The position numbers were made by a program, and so were the translations under genes. DNA of 64,000 nucleotides, from assembly GCA_030432235.1 (NCBI GenBank), contig JAUIHT010000010.1:62001-126000 (forward strand), in the 5' to 3' direction. This document shows, piece after piece, positions 43,866 to 51,165 of the stretch. Position 1 is the stretch's first letter, and each line of letters starts with the position of its first letter. The notes beneath the pieces are model-generated. The model was not told the origin of the DNA. It worked only from the letters and a program-made list of their open reading frames with translations, and searched no databases. The stretch comes from Verrucomicrobiia bacterium (lineage in GTDB: Bacteria > Verrucomicrobiota > Verrucomicrobiia > Opitutales > Cerasicoccaceae).

Positions 43866-44638
43866 AGGCCCGCTTCTGGTTGCCGCCGGTGCTGGCGGGC
43901 GTGCTGATGATGGCCTTGTGGTACGCCGTCATCGCGGCCTTTGATATTTCCCCTTATGTGTTTCCGCCGCCACATGAGATAGCCAAGGCAACCGTGGATA
44001 AGGCGGGTCTGTTATTTTCCGCGCTGGGGCACACCGCCTGGGCTGCAGTGCTGGGGTTTGCCCTGGCGGTCACCTGCGGTTTTGCCATCGCGGTGCTGCT
44101 GGCCAGCTCGGGTCTGCTAAAACGCGCTTTCTATCCCTGGGTGCTGGCCTTGCAGATGGTGCCGGTGGTAGTGCTCATCCCGGTGTTTGTCATCTGGTTC
44201 GGGGCGGGGTTGCCCTCGATAGTCGCCATCACTTTTATGATCAGCTTCTTTCCTATTGTGGCCAGCACGACGCTGGGGCTGGTCTCCACCGACCACGGCA
44301 TGCGCGAACTGTTCGAAACCTATCACGCCAGCCGTTGGCAGGAGATTTTTCATCTGCGCCTGCCGTATGCGTTGCCACACTTCCTGACCGGGGTAAAGAT
44401 TGCCGCGACCCTGGCGCCCATCGGGGCCATCACGGGCGATCTCCTCGCGGGCACGAGCAACTTCGAGGCCGGCTTGGGGTATTTGATACTGCTGTTTCGG
44501 CAGCAGTTTTACCCGGCGGCCATCTACGCCATCGCGTTGCTATCGGCGGTGCTGGGATTCGTCTTCGTGGCCAGCGTGCAGCTCATTGCCTGGCTGGCCC
44601 TGCGCCACTGGCATGAGTCCAGCCAGCCCGGCGAATAA
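43862..44638 (+). CDS. ABC transporter permease, SsuC/TauC-like
   Basis: 258 aa with about six membrane helices; the inner-membrane-protein loop ETYHASRWQEIFHLRLPYALPHFLTGVKIAATLAPIGAI carries the EAA-type region that contacts the ATPase. It pairs with the preceding ATPase as a classic importer half. A substrate-binding protein would be expected, but the next gene is on the other strand and unrelated. Confidence 0.88.
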   Translation: MKARFWLPPVLAGVLMMALWYAVIAAFDISPYVFPPPHEIAKATVDKAGLLFSALGHTAWAAVLGFALAVTCGFAIAVLLASSGLLKRAFYPWVLALQMVPVVVLIPVFVIWFGAGLPSIVAITFMISFFPIVASTTLGLVSTDHGMRELFETYHASRWQEIFHLRLPYALPHFLTGVKIAATLAPIGAITGDLLAGTSNFEAGLGYLILLFRQQFYPAAIYAIALLSAVLGFVFVASVQLIAWLALRHWHESSQPGE

Positions 44639-44668
44639 TCGGAGGCATACCCCGAAGGGCTACGCATT

Positions 44669-45802
44669 CTACATGCCAGGGGTGGGCTGGCCGGGACGAC
44701 GCGGACCGAGCTTCTCGGGGAGTGCGTCGGTGTCGTCTTCCGGCTTGAGCTTGCCGCTGCCGATATTCATCTCGACGGGCGAAGTGTCATTCCTGCGTTC
44801 GCCGGCCTCTTCGAGGAAATATTTGATGTAGGCCTTTTTGCGCAGGCGCTCCAGCCACTTCTCGGCGGCTTGCCGGGCGAGCTGCTGAGTGATGGCCAGC
44901 TCGATGTCATTGCGAACTTTCTCAATGTCCTGAATGCCCTCCTGGCGCTTGTCCTCGACCTTGATGATGAAAAGATTGTCCCCCTGCTCGATAACGCCGC
45001 TGTAGTTGCCGGGCTCAATGTTGAAGGCGACATCGGCCAGCTCGGTCAGCATCTCGTCGCGTTTGATCCAGCCCCAGTCGCCACCGTCGTTGCGCTTGTC
45101 GTCCTGGCTGTACTTCTTGGCCAGCTCGGCGAAGTCCTCGCCCGCGGCGAGCTTGGCCACGATGGCGTCGGCCTGCTGGCGCATCAGGTCGGGGCTTTCA
45201 TAGGCCAGGGGCGTCAGGGTGATCATCCGCACCTCGACGGCTGCCTCCTCGTAGAAACGGCTGCGGTTCTTCTCGTAGTAGTCGCGAATCTTCTGCGGGC
45301 TGACTTCCGTTTGCGACTTCTGCATTTCGCTGCGCATGAAACCGACGATGAGCCGCTCTTTCAGCTCCTGGCGGAACTGCAGGTCGCTCTTGCCCTGCAT
45401 GCGGAGGAACTCGAGAAACTCGGAGCGGTCGCCGTTGAACTCCTTGATGATGTAGTCGTCGTACTCGTTTTGCAGATAGGTCTCGGGAATCTGGTAACCC
45501 CTTTCGTTGAAGTCACGCACGATGAGGGCGCGGTCGACCAGGTTCTGCAGGATTTCGCGGGTGACCTGGCTGACGTAGCGGTCAAACTCGTAGCGGGTAC
45601 GGGCGCGGTTGCGGATTTCCGGAATGAGCGGCGACACCTCACGGCGCAGCTCCTCCAGCGTGATAATCTGTTCTTCGACCTGCGCGGCGATGCCGTTGGT
45701 GTATTTGACGTCCCAGCTATTGCGGTCGTCCTGCATTTGCGCGGCCAAAGGCGCGGCCGCCAGGCCGGTCAGGGCAAAAAGTAGTACAAGGTTCCTCATC
45801 AA
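44669..45802 (-). CDS. SurA-like periplasmic peptidyl-prolyl isomerase
   Basis: 377 aa. A signal peptide (NLVLLFALTGLAAAPLAAQ) is followed by the chaperone-type N-terminal region NGIAAQVEEQIITLEELRREV, and one parvulin domain: EVRMITLTPLAYESPDLMRQQADAIVAKLAAGEDFAELAKKYSQDD to GDWGWIKRDEM and SGVIEQGDNLFIIKVED. A single parvulin domain and a 377-aa length are between PrsA and SurA. It should assist folding of outer-membrane or secreted proteins. Confidence 0.85.
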   Translation of the reverse strand: MMRNLVLLFALTGLAAAPLAAQMQDDRNSWDVKYTNGIAAQVEEQIITLEELRREVSPLIPEIRNRARTRYEFDRYVSQVTREILQNLVDRALIVRDFNERGYQIPETYLQNEYDDYIIKEFNGDRSEFLEFLRMQGKSDLQFRQELKERLIVGFMRSEMQKSQTEVSPQKIRDYYEKNRSRFYEEAAVEVRMITLTPLAYESPDLMRQQADAIVAKLAAGEDFAELAKKYSQDDKRNDGGDWGWIKRDEMLTELADVAFNIEPGNYSGVIEQGDNLFIIKVEDKRQEGIQDIEKVRNDIELAITQQLARQAAEKWLERLRKKAYIKYFLEEAGERRNDTSPVEMNIGSGKLKPEDDTDALPEKLGPRRPGQPTPGM

Positions 45803-45904
45803 GGTTCGTGGAAGTCTGTCCAGGTTCTCTGATTAATCCGCGAACCCTAGGCAGCGCCCCCGGAGCGGTCAAGCGGGGAAAGTCGGGAAGCGAACGTGCC
45901 CTTG

Positions 45905-46447
45905 CTATGACTTTTTTCGGCCCCGGTAGGCGAAAAAGAGCAGGCCAAAGCCGATGACCGGCAGCAGGATGTCCGACCAGAGCATGATGCCGGCGTTTCC
46001 GGGGGCGTCGTTGTGGGCCTCGATGATTTGGTAAATATGCCCGCCGGCGGCGCCCCACATGAAGAGCGCGGGCCCGACAATCGCGCCCAGGCGCAGCTGA
46101 AAGCCGCCGAAGGTCGCTAGCAGCGCCACGACGGCAAAGCCCAGGCTGGCGTACCCGACCTCGTACTGGAAGGGGCTGTTGGCCCAGCCGATGAAGGATG
46201 CCGCCATCTCGGCAAAGAAAACGTGCATGACGAAGTTGTAGAAATAGCACAGCCCGATGGCGAAAAACAAAAAGCCGGCCAGAAAGCGGTCCGCCACCCC
46301 CGCGGCGGGTTTCTTCACCGCCAGGGAGATCGCCGAAGCGACGAGGCCCAGCACGAAAAAGCTCAGTGTGAAGTTGCCCAGCACGAATCCGATGAAGCCA
46401 TCCATGAGCCGCAGAATAGTGGCCGTAAGCGCGGCGGCAATCCCCAT
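45905..46447 (-). CDS. DUF6790-like membrane protein
   Basis: 180 aa with five or six membrane helices, e.g. LGNFTLSFFVLGLVASAISLAV, FLFFAIGLCYFYNFVMHVFFAE, YASLGFAVVALLATFGGF, IVGPALFMWGAAGGHIYQI and DILLPVIGFGLLFFAYRG. The IGWANSPFQYEVGYASLG and HIYQIIEAHNDAPGN stretches are characteristic of the family, whose function is unknown. Confidence 0.65.
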   Translation of the reverse strand: MGIAAALTATILRLMDGFIGFVLGNFTLSFFVLGLVASAISLAVKKPAAGVADRFLAGFLFFAIGLCYFYNFVMHVFFAEMAASFIGWANSPFQYEVGYASLGFAVVALLATFGGFQLRLGAIVGPALFMWGAAGGHIYQIIEAHNDAPGNAGIMLWSDILLPVIGFGLLFFAYRGRKKS

Positions 46448-46489
46448 TCCAAAGGATGGCGCTGCCGGGCCGGGCGCCGGTCTAACTGG

Positions 46490-46734
46490 CTAGGACGCGA
46501 TATCGTTGTAAAGCTGCACGCCGCCCAGCGCCTCGAGAAAACCCAGGCCGATCCAGAGGCCCAGCTTCATTTCGTTCCATGTGTCCTCGGTCCACTCGCC
46601 TTTAAAAGCCGAAATAATATCGGGGGTCATCCAGTAACGCAGTGCGTCGACGAAATCGTCGAAAGTCCTAAAAAAAAGCGAAAGGAAGCGGCCAGGGTAA
46701 GCAGTCCGAAAAAGATAGCGAATGCGATTTTCAT
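46490..46734 (-). CDS. Small membrane protein read through a -1 frameshift (or broken gene)
   Basis: ATG 46734 opens MKIAFAIFFGLLTLAASFRF and F-L, a signal or membrane segment, then runs 0-frame only to a TGA at 46627. The -1 frame continues from 46669 as RTFDDFVDALRYWMTPDIIS and on to LGGVQLYNDIAS at 46490, an 81-aa product. The join sits on T TTT TTA in the correct phase, within eight T (46677-46670), 6 nt before a 6-bp stem-loop (TCGACG-attt-CGTCGA, 46662-46647). The ATG overlaps the TGA of the upstream gene (ATGA). Programmed frameshifting, transcript slippage, a true indel and a homopolymer error are all possible. Confidence 0.55.
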
Positions 46735-46976
46735 TTTTCCACCCCGGTGGTCTTCTTGAAGTGCGTCGTCTTGTAGGGCTGGCCCGCAGCGTCGTAGGTA
46801 ATCCATTCGCCGACCTGCTCACCCGCGTGAAAATGCCCGGAGCGCAGCTTCGTGCCGTCCTTGCGGAACCACTCCCAGTAGCCCTGCAGCACGCCGTCGT
46901 CCGTCACCGTGCCCATGGCCTTCACGCTGCCGTCCTTGTGACGGTCGATGCGCTCGCTGGTTTTCTCTGTGGCCAT
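46731..46976 (-). CDS. MORN/YwqK-like repeat protein
   Basis: 81 aa from ATG 46976 (46982 also possible). GYWEWFRKDGTKLRSGHFHAGEQVGEWITYDAAGQPYKTTHFK has the short beta units of MORN/YwqK proteins (W-x-W/Y-x-x-x-G-x-x-x-x-G-x-F/Y). YwqK is annotated as an antitoxin in some systems, but nothing here supports that role. Coupled by ATGA overlap to the frameshifted gene. Confidence 0.6.
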   Translation of the reverse strand: MATEKTSERIDRHKDGSVKAMGTVTDDGVLQGYWEWFRKDGTKLRSGHFHAGEQVGEWITYDAAGQPYKTTHFKKTTGVEK

Positions 46977-47521
46977 GCACATGGATTAGGGGAGGGCGCG
47001 GACTCCAGTCAAGCTGCACATTTGCCGCCGCATGTCAAAGAACAGCCGTCCGGCAGGTTCGTGGCTTCTTCCAGTCCGTCGTTTCGCTCCCAACCGTTTA
47101 AGCAAAGCGCCACTGCGGTGTGGCCGGGCTTGCCCTGACGCGCGCTCCTGGGCGCGGCAGGCGGGGGAGAGTCATTCGGGGCCGAAGCAGTCGCCGACTC
47201 TACCATTCGGTAAGCCGTACCCGCCGCTAAGGCGGATGCCCGGCATGGCAAGTTTCACGGTCGCTGTTCGCATGTCTGAGTCCATTCATGCCCACAGTAT
47301 AGCAGGCCCACCAAGGGTTGCCTTGGGGATTTTGGCTGGCTTGGAACGGTTTGATTCATTGGGGCATTTTTTTGAAAAAAAGTGCCCCAGGGTAGGGATG
47401 CGCTGCCTGTGGTGAGCGAAGTCGAACTGCCGGGGCATCCGCTTCGTTTGCACGATAACGTCCCCGTTTTGCTCACCGGGCGCTTTTTCCTCAAAAGGGG
47501 GCCATCCCGCGTGCCCTTTGC
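46977..47521. other. Intergenic stretch
   Basis: About 540 nt. Two minus-strand frames (47009-47251, 47255-47494) show no family resemblance and look like repeat-derived text. It holds a symmetrical hairpin at 47360-47389 and, at its left end, one copy of the 33-nt direct repeat (47478-47510). Confidence 0.4.
47360..47389. terminator. Symmetric hairpin with T7 and A7 tracts
   Basis: TGGGGCA-TTTTTTT and AAAAAAA-G-TGCCCCA pair over 14 bp with one bulged G, loop of one base. Usable on either strand; it lies about 130 nt after the PEP-CTERM stop at 47522. Confidence 0.5.
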
Positions 47522-48073
47522 TTATTTGCGACGACGCAATAAAAAGAGCCCGATAACGGCCAGACCAAAAACCGATGCATAAGTGCCTGGCTCGGGGATA
47601 GCCTGCAAATTACCGAAGCCACCATCCGTATTGGTTATGGGCGAGTCTGTTGCAAACAGAGTGTCCTCCAGATAGGACTTTTGCGCGGCGCTGGCATTGC
47701 TATAGCTGTAGGTGAGATTATTGAAGGTCAGATTAGTGGAATTATCGGTGTCAAAAAAATATATAAAGCTAAAGGCGACGGCGCTGCCATTGGAAGTCAT
47801 CTTAATCTCGGTCGAGTTAATGGTGTTTCCGGTTACGTCGACCGAGCCGCTGACGAAGCTCATAGTCTGATCGCCAGCGTTATCCGAGGAGCTCATCGAC
47901 TCATACCATACCGCAAGATTTACTCCCGGCACAATGAACTGCGGATTGCCCGAGGCGCTGCCTGTAAACGTGATGGTGTCATTGCCTGCATCGACTTCAT
48001 AGAAAAGAGCGGCCTGTGCGAGCGCAGGCATCAGGCAAATGGTAGAGAGGAATGCTAGTGTGCGAATTAACAT
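47522..48073 (-). CDS. PEP-CTERM sorting-tail protein
   Basis: 183 aa from ATG 48073 (frame open to 48103). A signal peptide (LIRTLAFLSTICLMPALAQA) is followed by a beta-rich, Ser/Asn/Thr-rich domain and the canonical ending IPEPGTYASVFGLAVIGLFLLRRRK: PEP, hydrophobic helix, Arg cluster. Exported and anchored by exosortase in this scheme. Its two neighbours on the minus strand each end next to one copy of a 33-nt direct repeat (47478-47510 and 48183-48215). Confidence 0.85.
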   Translation of the reverse strand: MLIRTLAFLSTICLMPALAQAALFYEVDAGNDTITFTGSASGNPQFIVPGVNLAVWYESMSSSDNAGDQTMSFVSGSVDVTGNTINSTEIKMTSNGSAVAFSFIYFFDTDNSTNLTFNNLTYSYSNASAAQKSYLEDTLFATDSPITNTDGGFGNLQAIPEPGTYASVFGLAVIGLFLLRRRK

Positions 48074-48220
48074 TATAACATTGAATGACAGCAACGTTAT
48101 CATGCCACAAGGAAAAACGAGGGTATAAGCTTTAAGGCATGCTGTATGAATCGTTTACGAATCAATCCCCGGGTGGTCCTGCGGGCGCTTTTTCCTCAAA
48201 AGAGGGCTATCCTGCTCGGT

Positions 48221-48949
48221 TTAGTCCTTTAGTCGTGCCCGGATGCCTAAGAAATACGGGTAGGCGTTTGTCTTGGCATACTCTTCCGGGTAGCGTTCGC
48301 GCAGTGATTCCGGCAGGCGCGACTCAAGCAGAGCCTCCACCACAAAGCCGGCCTGAGTCAGCCCCGCGAAGAGGGCCTCGAAGGTATGGTGGTACGAGGT
48401 CAGCTCCATGTCCCCGAGCATGCGCCAGGTGTAGGGCTGATTGTGAAAGTAGGGCCGCGCCGTGGCGCGCGGCTCGCCTTCGCCACTCAGCATGTCGAGC
48501 ATCTCGATGATGGGATGGTGGATGGTGAAGACATAACTGCCTCCCGGACGCAGCACCCGCGCCACCTCCGCGAAGGCGGGGCTGAGGTCTTGCAGGTAGT
48601 GCAGCACCAGAGCGGAGATCACTCCGTCGAACGCATCATTGGGGTAAGGGGTGGCCGTGACCTCAGCCACGGTAAAGGCAATCTCCGGGCATTCGCGTCG
48701 CGCGATTTCAATCATGCCCTCGGAGAAGTCCGCGCCGCATACCTCGCACCCGCGCTCGCGCAACCAACGCGTGTACACGCCGCTGCCGCAGCCGAGGTCG
48801 AGCAGCTTCGTACCCGGCTCCAGTGTTCCGAGCAGCTGTTCGATCATGGGGAAGTCCAGATAGCGGTTCCAGATGCTCTCCGCCTCGCTCATGCGCTTGG
48901 CGTGGTAGCGCTCCGCATAGGCATCGTACTGCTGGCGGTTGTCGGGCAT
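48221..48949 (-). CDS. SAM-dependent class I methyltransferase
   Basis: 242 aa. YDAYAERYHAKRMSEAESIWNRYLDFP precedes the SAM site LLDLGCGSGVYTRWLRERGCEVCGADFSEGMIEIA and FDGVISALVLHYLQDLSPAFAEVARVLRPGG (Methyltransf_11). The substrate is unknown. It is followed by the 33-nt repeat. Confidence 0.85.
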   Translation of the reverse strand: MPDNRQQYDAYAERYHAKRMSEAESIWNRYLDFPMIEQLLGTLEPGTKLLDLGCGSGVYTRWLRERGCEVCGADFSEGMIEIARRECPEIAFTVAEVTATPYPNDAFDGVISALVLHYLQDLSPAFAEVARVLRPGGSYVFTIHHPIIEMLDMLSGEGEPRATARPYFHNQPYTWRMLGDMELTSYHHTFEALFAGLTQAGFVVEALLESRLPESLRERYPEEYAKTNAYPYFLGIRARLKD

Positions 48950-48967
48950 GGGCTTTGACGCAGCAGC

Positions 48968-49477
48968 CTAGGGGATGATGGTGATTTGATTCAGAATCTG
49001 CATGTCCTTTCCGGACATCGAGACAAACAAGGCCGTAAATCCGGTGCAGAAGAGCAGCCAGGTTGCCGCGAAAATAAGGACAATCAGGGTCGACCGGTTA
49101 AAGCCCGCCGCGATGACGGACTCGGCCGGGTCGTTGGGATCGTAGCGCACTACGATGCCCGCGCCGCTAATGAGCTTGTCGTAAATCGCCCGGTGTTCTT
49201 CCTTCGTGCTGCTGCCGCCGTAGCCAAAGGCCAGCCGCTCACTGGTGTAGAGGCTGCCGGCGGCCTCGTACTGGTACTTTACCTTCACCTGCCAGGTCGT
49301 GCCCTCACTATCGGAGTCTTCAACGAGCTCGCAGTCCGTCAGCACCCCCGGAGAGGTCGGCCACGCCCTCGACGTCTGCCCCTTCAGGTAGCTCCGGATT
49401 CCCCAACCGAGCATCCCGAAGCCCACGAGAAAAAAGACGCTGATGAATAATCCGAAAAAGAGCATGCCGACTTTCAT
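48968..49477 (-). CDS. DUF3592 membrane protein
   Basis: 169 aa. Two membrane helices (FFGLFISVFFLVGFGMLGWGI and STLIVLIFAATWLLFCTGFTALFV) flank a beta-rich domain with SPGVLTDCELVEDSDSEGTTWQVKVKYQYEAAGSLYTSERLAFGYG and VVRYDPNDPAESVI, the DUF3592 hallmark. Function unknown. Confidence 0.75.
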   Translation of the reverse strand: MKVGMLFFGLFISVFFLVGFGMLGWGIRSYLKGQTSRAWPTSPGVLTDCELVEDSDSEGTTWQVKVKYQYEAAGSLYTSERLAFGYGGSSTKEEHRAIYDKLISGAGIVVRYDPNDPAESVIAAGFNRSTLIVLIFAATWLLFCTGFTALFVSMSGKDMQILNQITIIP

Positions 49478-49609
49478 GGCTGGTATATGAAGTGACTATG
49501 TGTAAGACGCCTCCGCCGACAAGCCCAGGCTTGCCAGGAAATGATGATAATAGCACCACCCGCCGGGCAGGTGCTGAGGGCGCCTACAGGCAAGCCGTTG
49601 TGTAATGGA

Positions 49610-50332
49610 TCATTCTTTTCCGTCCCAATTTAGTATCTCAAAACCGACGAGTTTCGCATCCTCGGGAGAATCTGCGGACAGGACGACACCGATGACGTTT
49701 CCGGTCATCCCGGATACGACAGGAGAGCCACTGTTACCAGCGGCGGGATAGGACTCATCCATCGCGATTTTTGCATCGGGACGCTTGCCAACTCTATATA
49801 CCCGTCCCGTGTACGGTGTATCAAAATCATAAATATACACGGGCATCCCGGAAGCTATTACTTCTTCCGGGTCATAGGGAAAAGAGGGGAACTTTGATAG
49901 TTCATCACTCTCGTAGGTCAAAATCTGGATGTCATTTTGAGTGCGTACCTGATCCTTGATGCTTATCGGATCATCAAAATTCATATGCGCCATTGTCGCA
50001 GGCATGTTTCCGTCAAATTGGTGTAGGCTGCACCCAATGTAATCTCTCCCATTTACGTGAAAATGGAAACCTGAACCGGAGAAGTCCTCACCCAGCAGTG
50101 TCATGTACTCGGGAGGTGGTATTTGGTAGCCTTCACTGAACGCCTGCTTGGTGCGTTTGACGTAAGTAACGAAAGACACAACGCGATAGCCTAGAAAAGC
50201 AGCAAAAAGAATGCAGCCTGCAATAACCGCATACTTAAAAATAACATTCGTTTTCCTTTTGACCGCTGAATTCGGTCTTTGCGGCAAGGGCGGAGGAGAC
50301 TTCGGGGGAGGTCGGATGGGTGGCAGTTCCAC
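49610..50332 (-). CDS. Membrane-anchored trypsin-like serine protease
   Basis: 240 aa. A proline-rich cytoplasmic N-terminus, then one membrane helix (YAVIAGCILFAAFLGYRVVSF, about 34-54). The catalytic triad can be placed as His104 (GCSLHQFDG), Asp134 (QNDIQIL) and Ser201 (AAGNSGSPVVSGMTGNVIGVV), all in chymotrypsin-fold order. The barrel is compact (about 150 aa) and no PDZ is visible. It is likely periplasmic. No substrate or partner gene is adjacent; low GC suggests an accessory gene. Confidence 0.7.
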   Translation of the reverse strand: MELPPIRPPPKSPPPLPQRPNSAVKRKTNVIFKYAVIAGCILFAAFLGYRVVSFVTYVKRTKQAFSEGYQIPPPEYMTLLGEDFSGSGFHFHVNGRDYIGCSLHQFDGNMPATMAHMNFDDPISIKDQVRTQNDIQILTYESDELSKFPSFPYDPEEVIASGMPVYIYDFDTPYTGRVYRVGKRPDAKIAMDESYPAAGNSGSPVVSGMTGNVIGVVLSADSPEDAKLVGFEILNWDGKE

Positions 50333-50449
50333 GGTAAGTAATAACGAAATGATACCTTTGTTTGATAATCAATAGCGATTATCTGCTCCGAATCTTCGAC
50401 CAGCGCCCACTACCAGACCCGCTGGGGCACCCGCCACGACGAACACTCC

Positions 50450-50815
50450 CCCTGGTCCCGGGCCTTCAGCCCTCGGGAGAGGGGGCGGGAATATATGCAT
50501 ACCCAGGGCGTTGCCCTGGGCTGTTATAGAGCGCACCTTTGGTGCTCAAGAGGGCTCTATCACCTCCGTATGCCGCACTGAGGGCCAGCGGCCCGACATA
50601 TAGCAGCATGGGACATGGCCCCATGTATTCGTGTTATATCCTCTCGATAAGGGCCAAGGGCTCGTGCTAAAACAGTATGAGGAGCGCCCCATGTATCAGA
50701 ATCATATTTTTATCCCAAAGGGCCAAGGGCCCGAAATATTACAGCCTAGGGCAACGCCCTGGGTATCCTGAACGTTCCTCTCAAGTTGAGGGCTGTAGGC
50801 CCGAGATATTTGAAC
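50450..50815. repeat. Array of palindromic repeat units
   Basis: Irregular hairpin units: CCCAGGGC-gtt-GCCCTGGG (near 50502), GCACC-ttt-GGTGC, GGGCC-agc-GGCCC, ATGGG-acatgg-CCCAT, AGGGCC-aag-GGCTC, CCTAGGGC-aac-GCCCTGGG (near 50745) and GGGCTG-tag-GCCC. The ...ggcgttgccctggg motif matches the 39-kb array. Spacers are not uniform and not unique, so it is not CRISPR. The whole gap 50333-50886 holds no gene. Confidence 0.7.
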
Positions 50816-50886
50816 CTGCCAATAAGGCGTGAATATTTAAATTATTAACCTGACCCCCTCGTTGCTGCGTTCCGTCGTTGCTACCG

Positions 50887-51141
50887 TTACTGGTACATTT
50901 CGGGGGCGATATTGAACGAAATAAGGCTAAGTATGATTCCGGCGATTACTTCAAGCCATGGCCTGGCTAAATCTCGGGGTTCCTTGATGGTCAGAATGAT
51001 GAATCCAATTCCGAAACTTAAAATGCAGAACAAAAACCAAGCCATGCCCTTTCGATAAGCTGCAAGGTAAATCCCTAGAGCACCTTTAAAGTAGATAATA
51101 ACTCCGGTAATCGCGATGACGATGGCCAGCGCTTCACTCAT
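50887..51141 (-). CDS. Hypothetical small membrane protein
   Basis: 84 aa with three hydrophobic stretches: ALAIVIAITGVIIYFKGALGIYLAAY, WFLFCILSFGIGFIILTI and EVIAGIILSLISFNIA. Only 24 nt downstream of mfd on the same strand. Family not recognised; lower GC than mfd. Confidence 0.6.
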   Translation of the reverse strand: MSEALAIVIAITGVIIYFKGALGIYLAAYRKGMAWFLFCILSFGIGFIILTIKEPRDLARPWLEVIAGIILSLISFNIAPEMYQ

Positions 51142-51165
51142 TGGGTGATATTCATGGATGTTTTC

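Noticed and set aside
47009-47494. Two minus-strand frames in the 47-kb gap
   Set aside because: No signal, domain or Shine-Dalgarno; likely repeat-derived.
48091-48107. Sigma-54-like TGGCATG...TTGC upstream of the PEP-CTERM gene at 48073
   Set aside because: The spacing between GG and GC is two bases too long.
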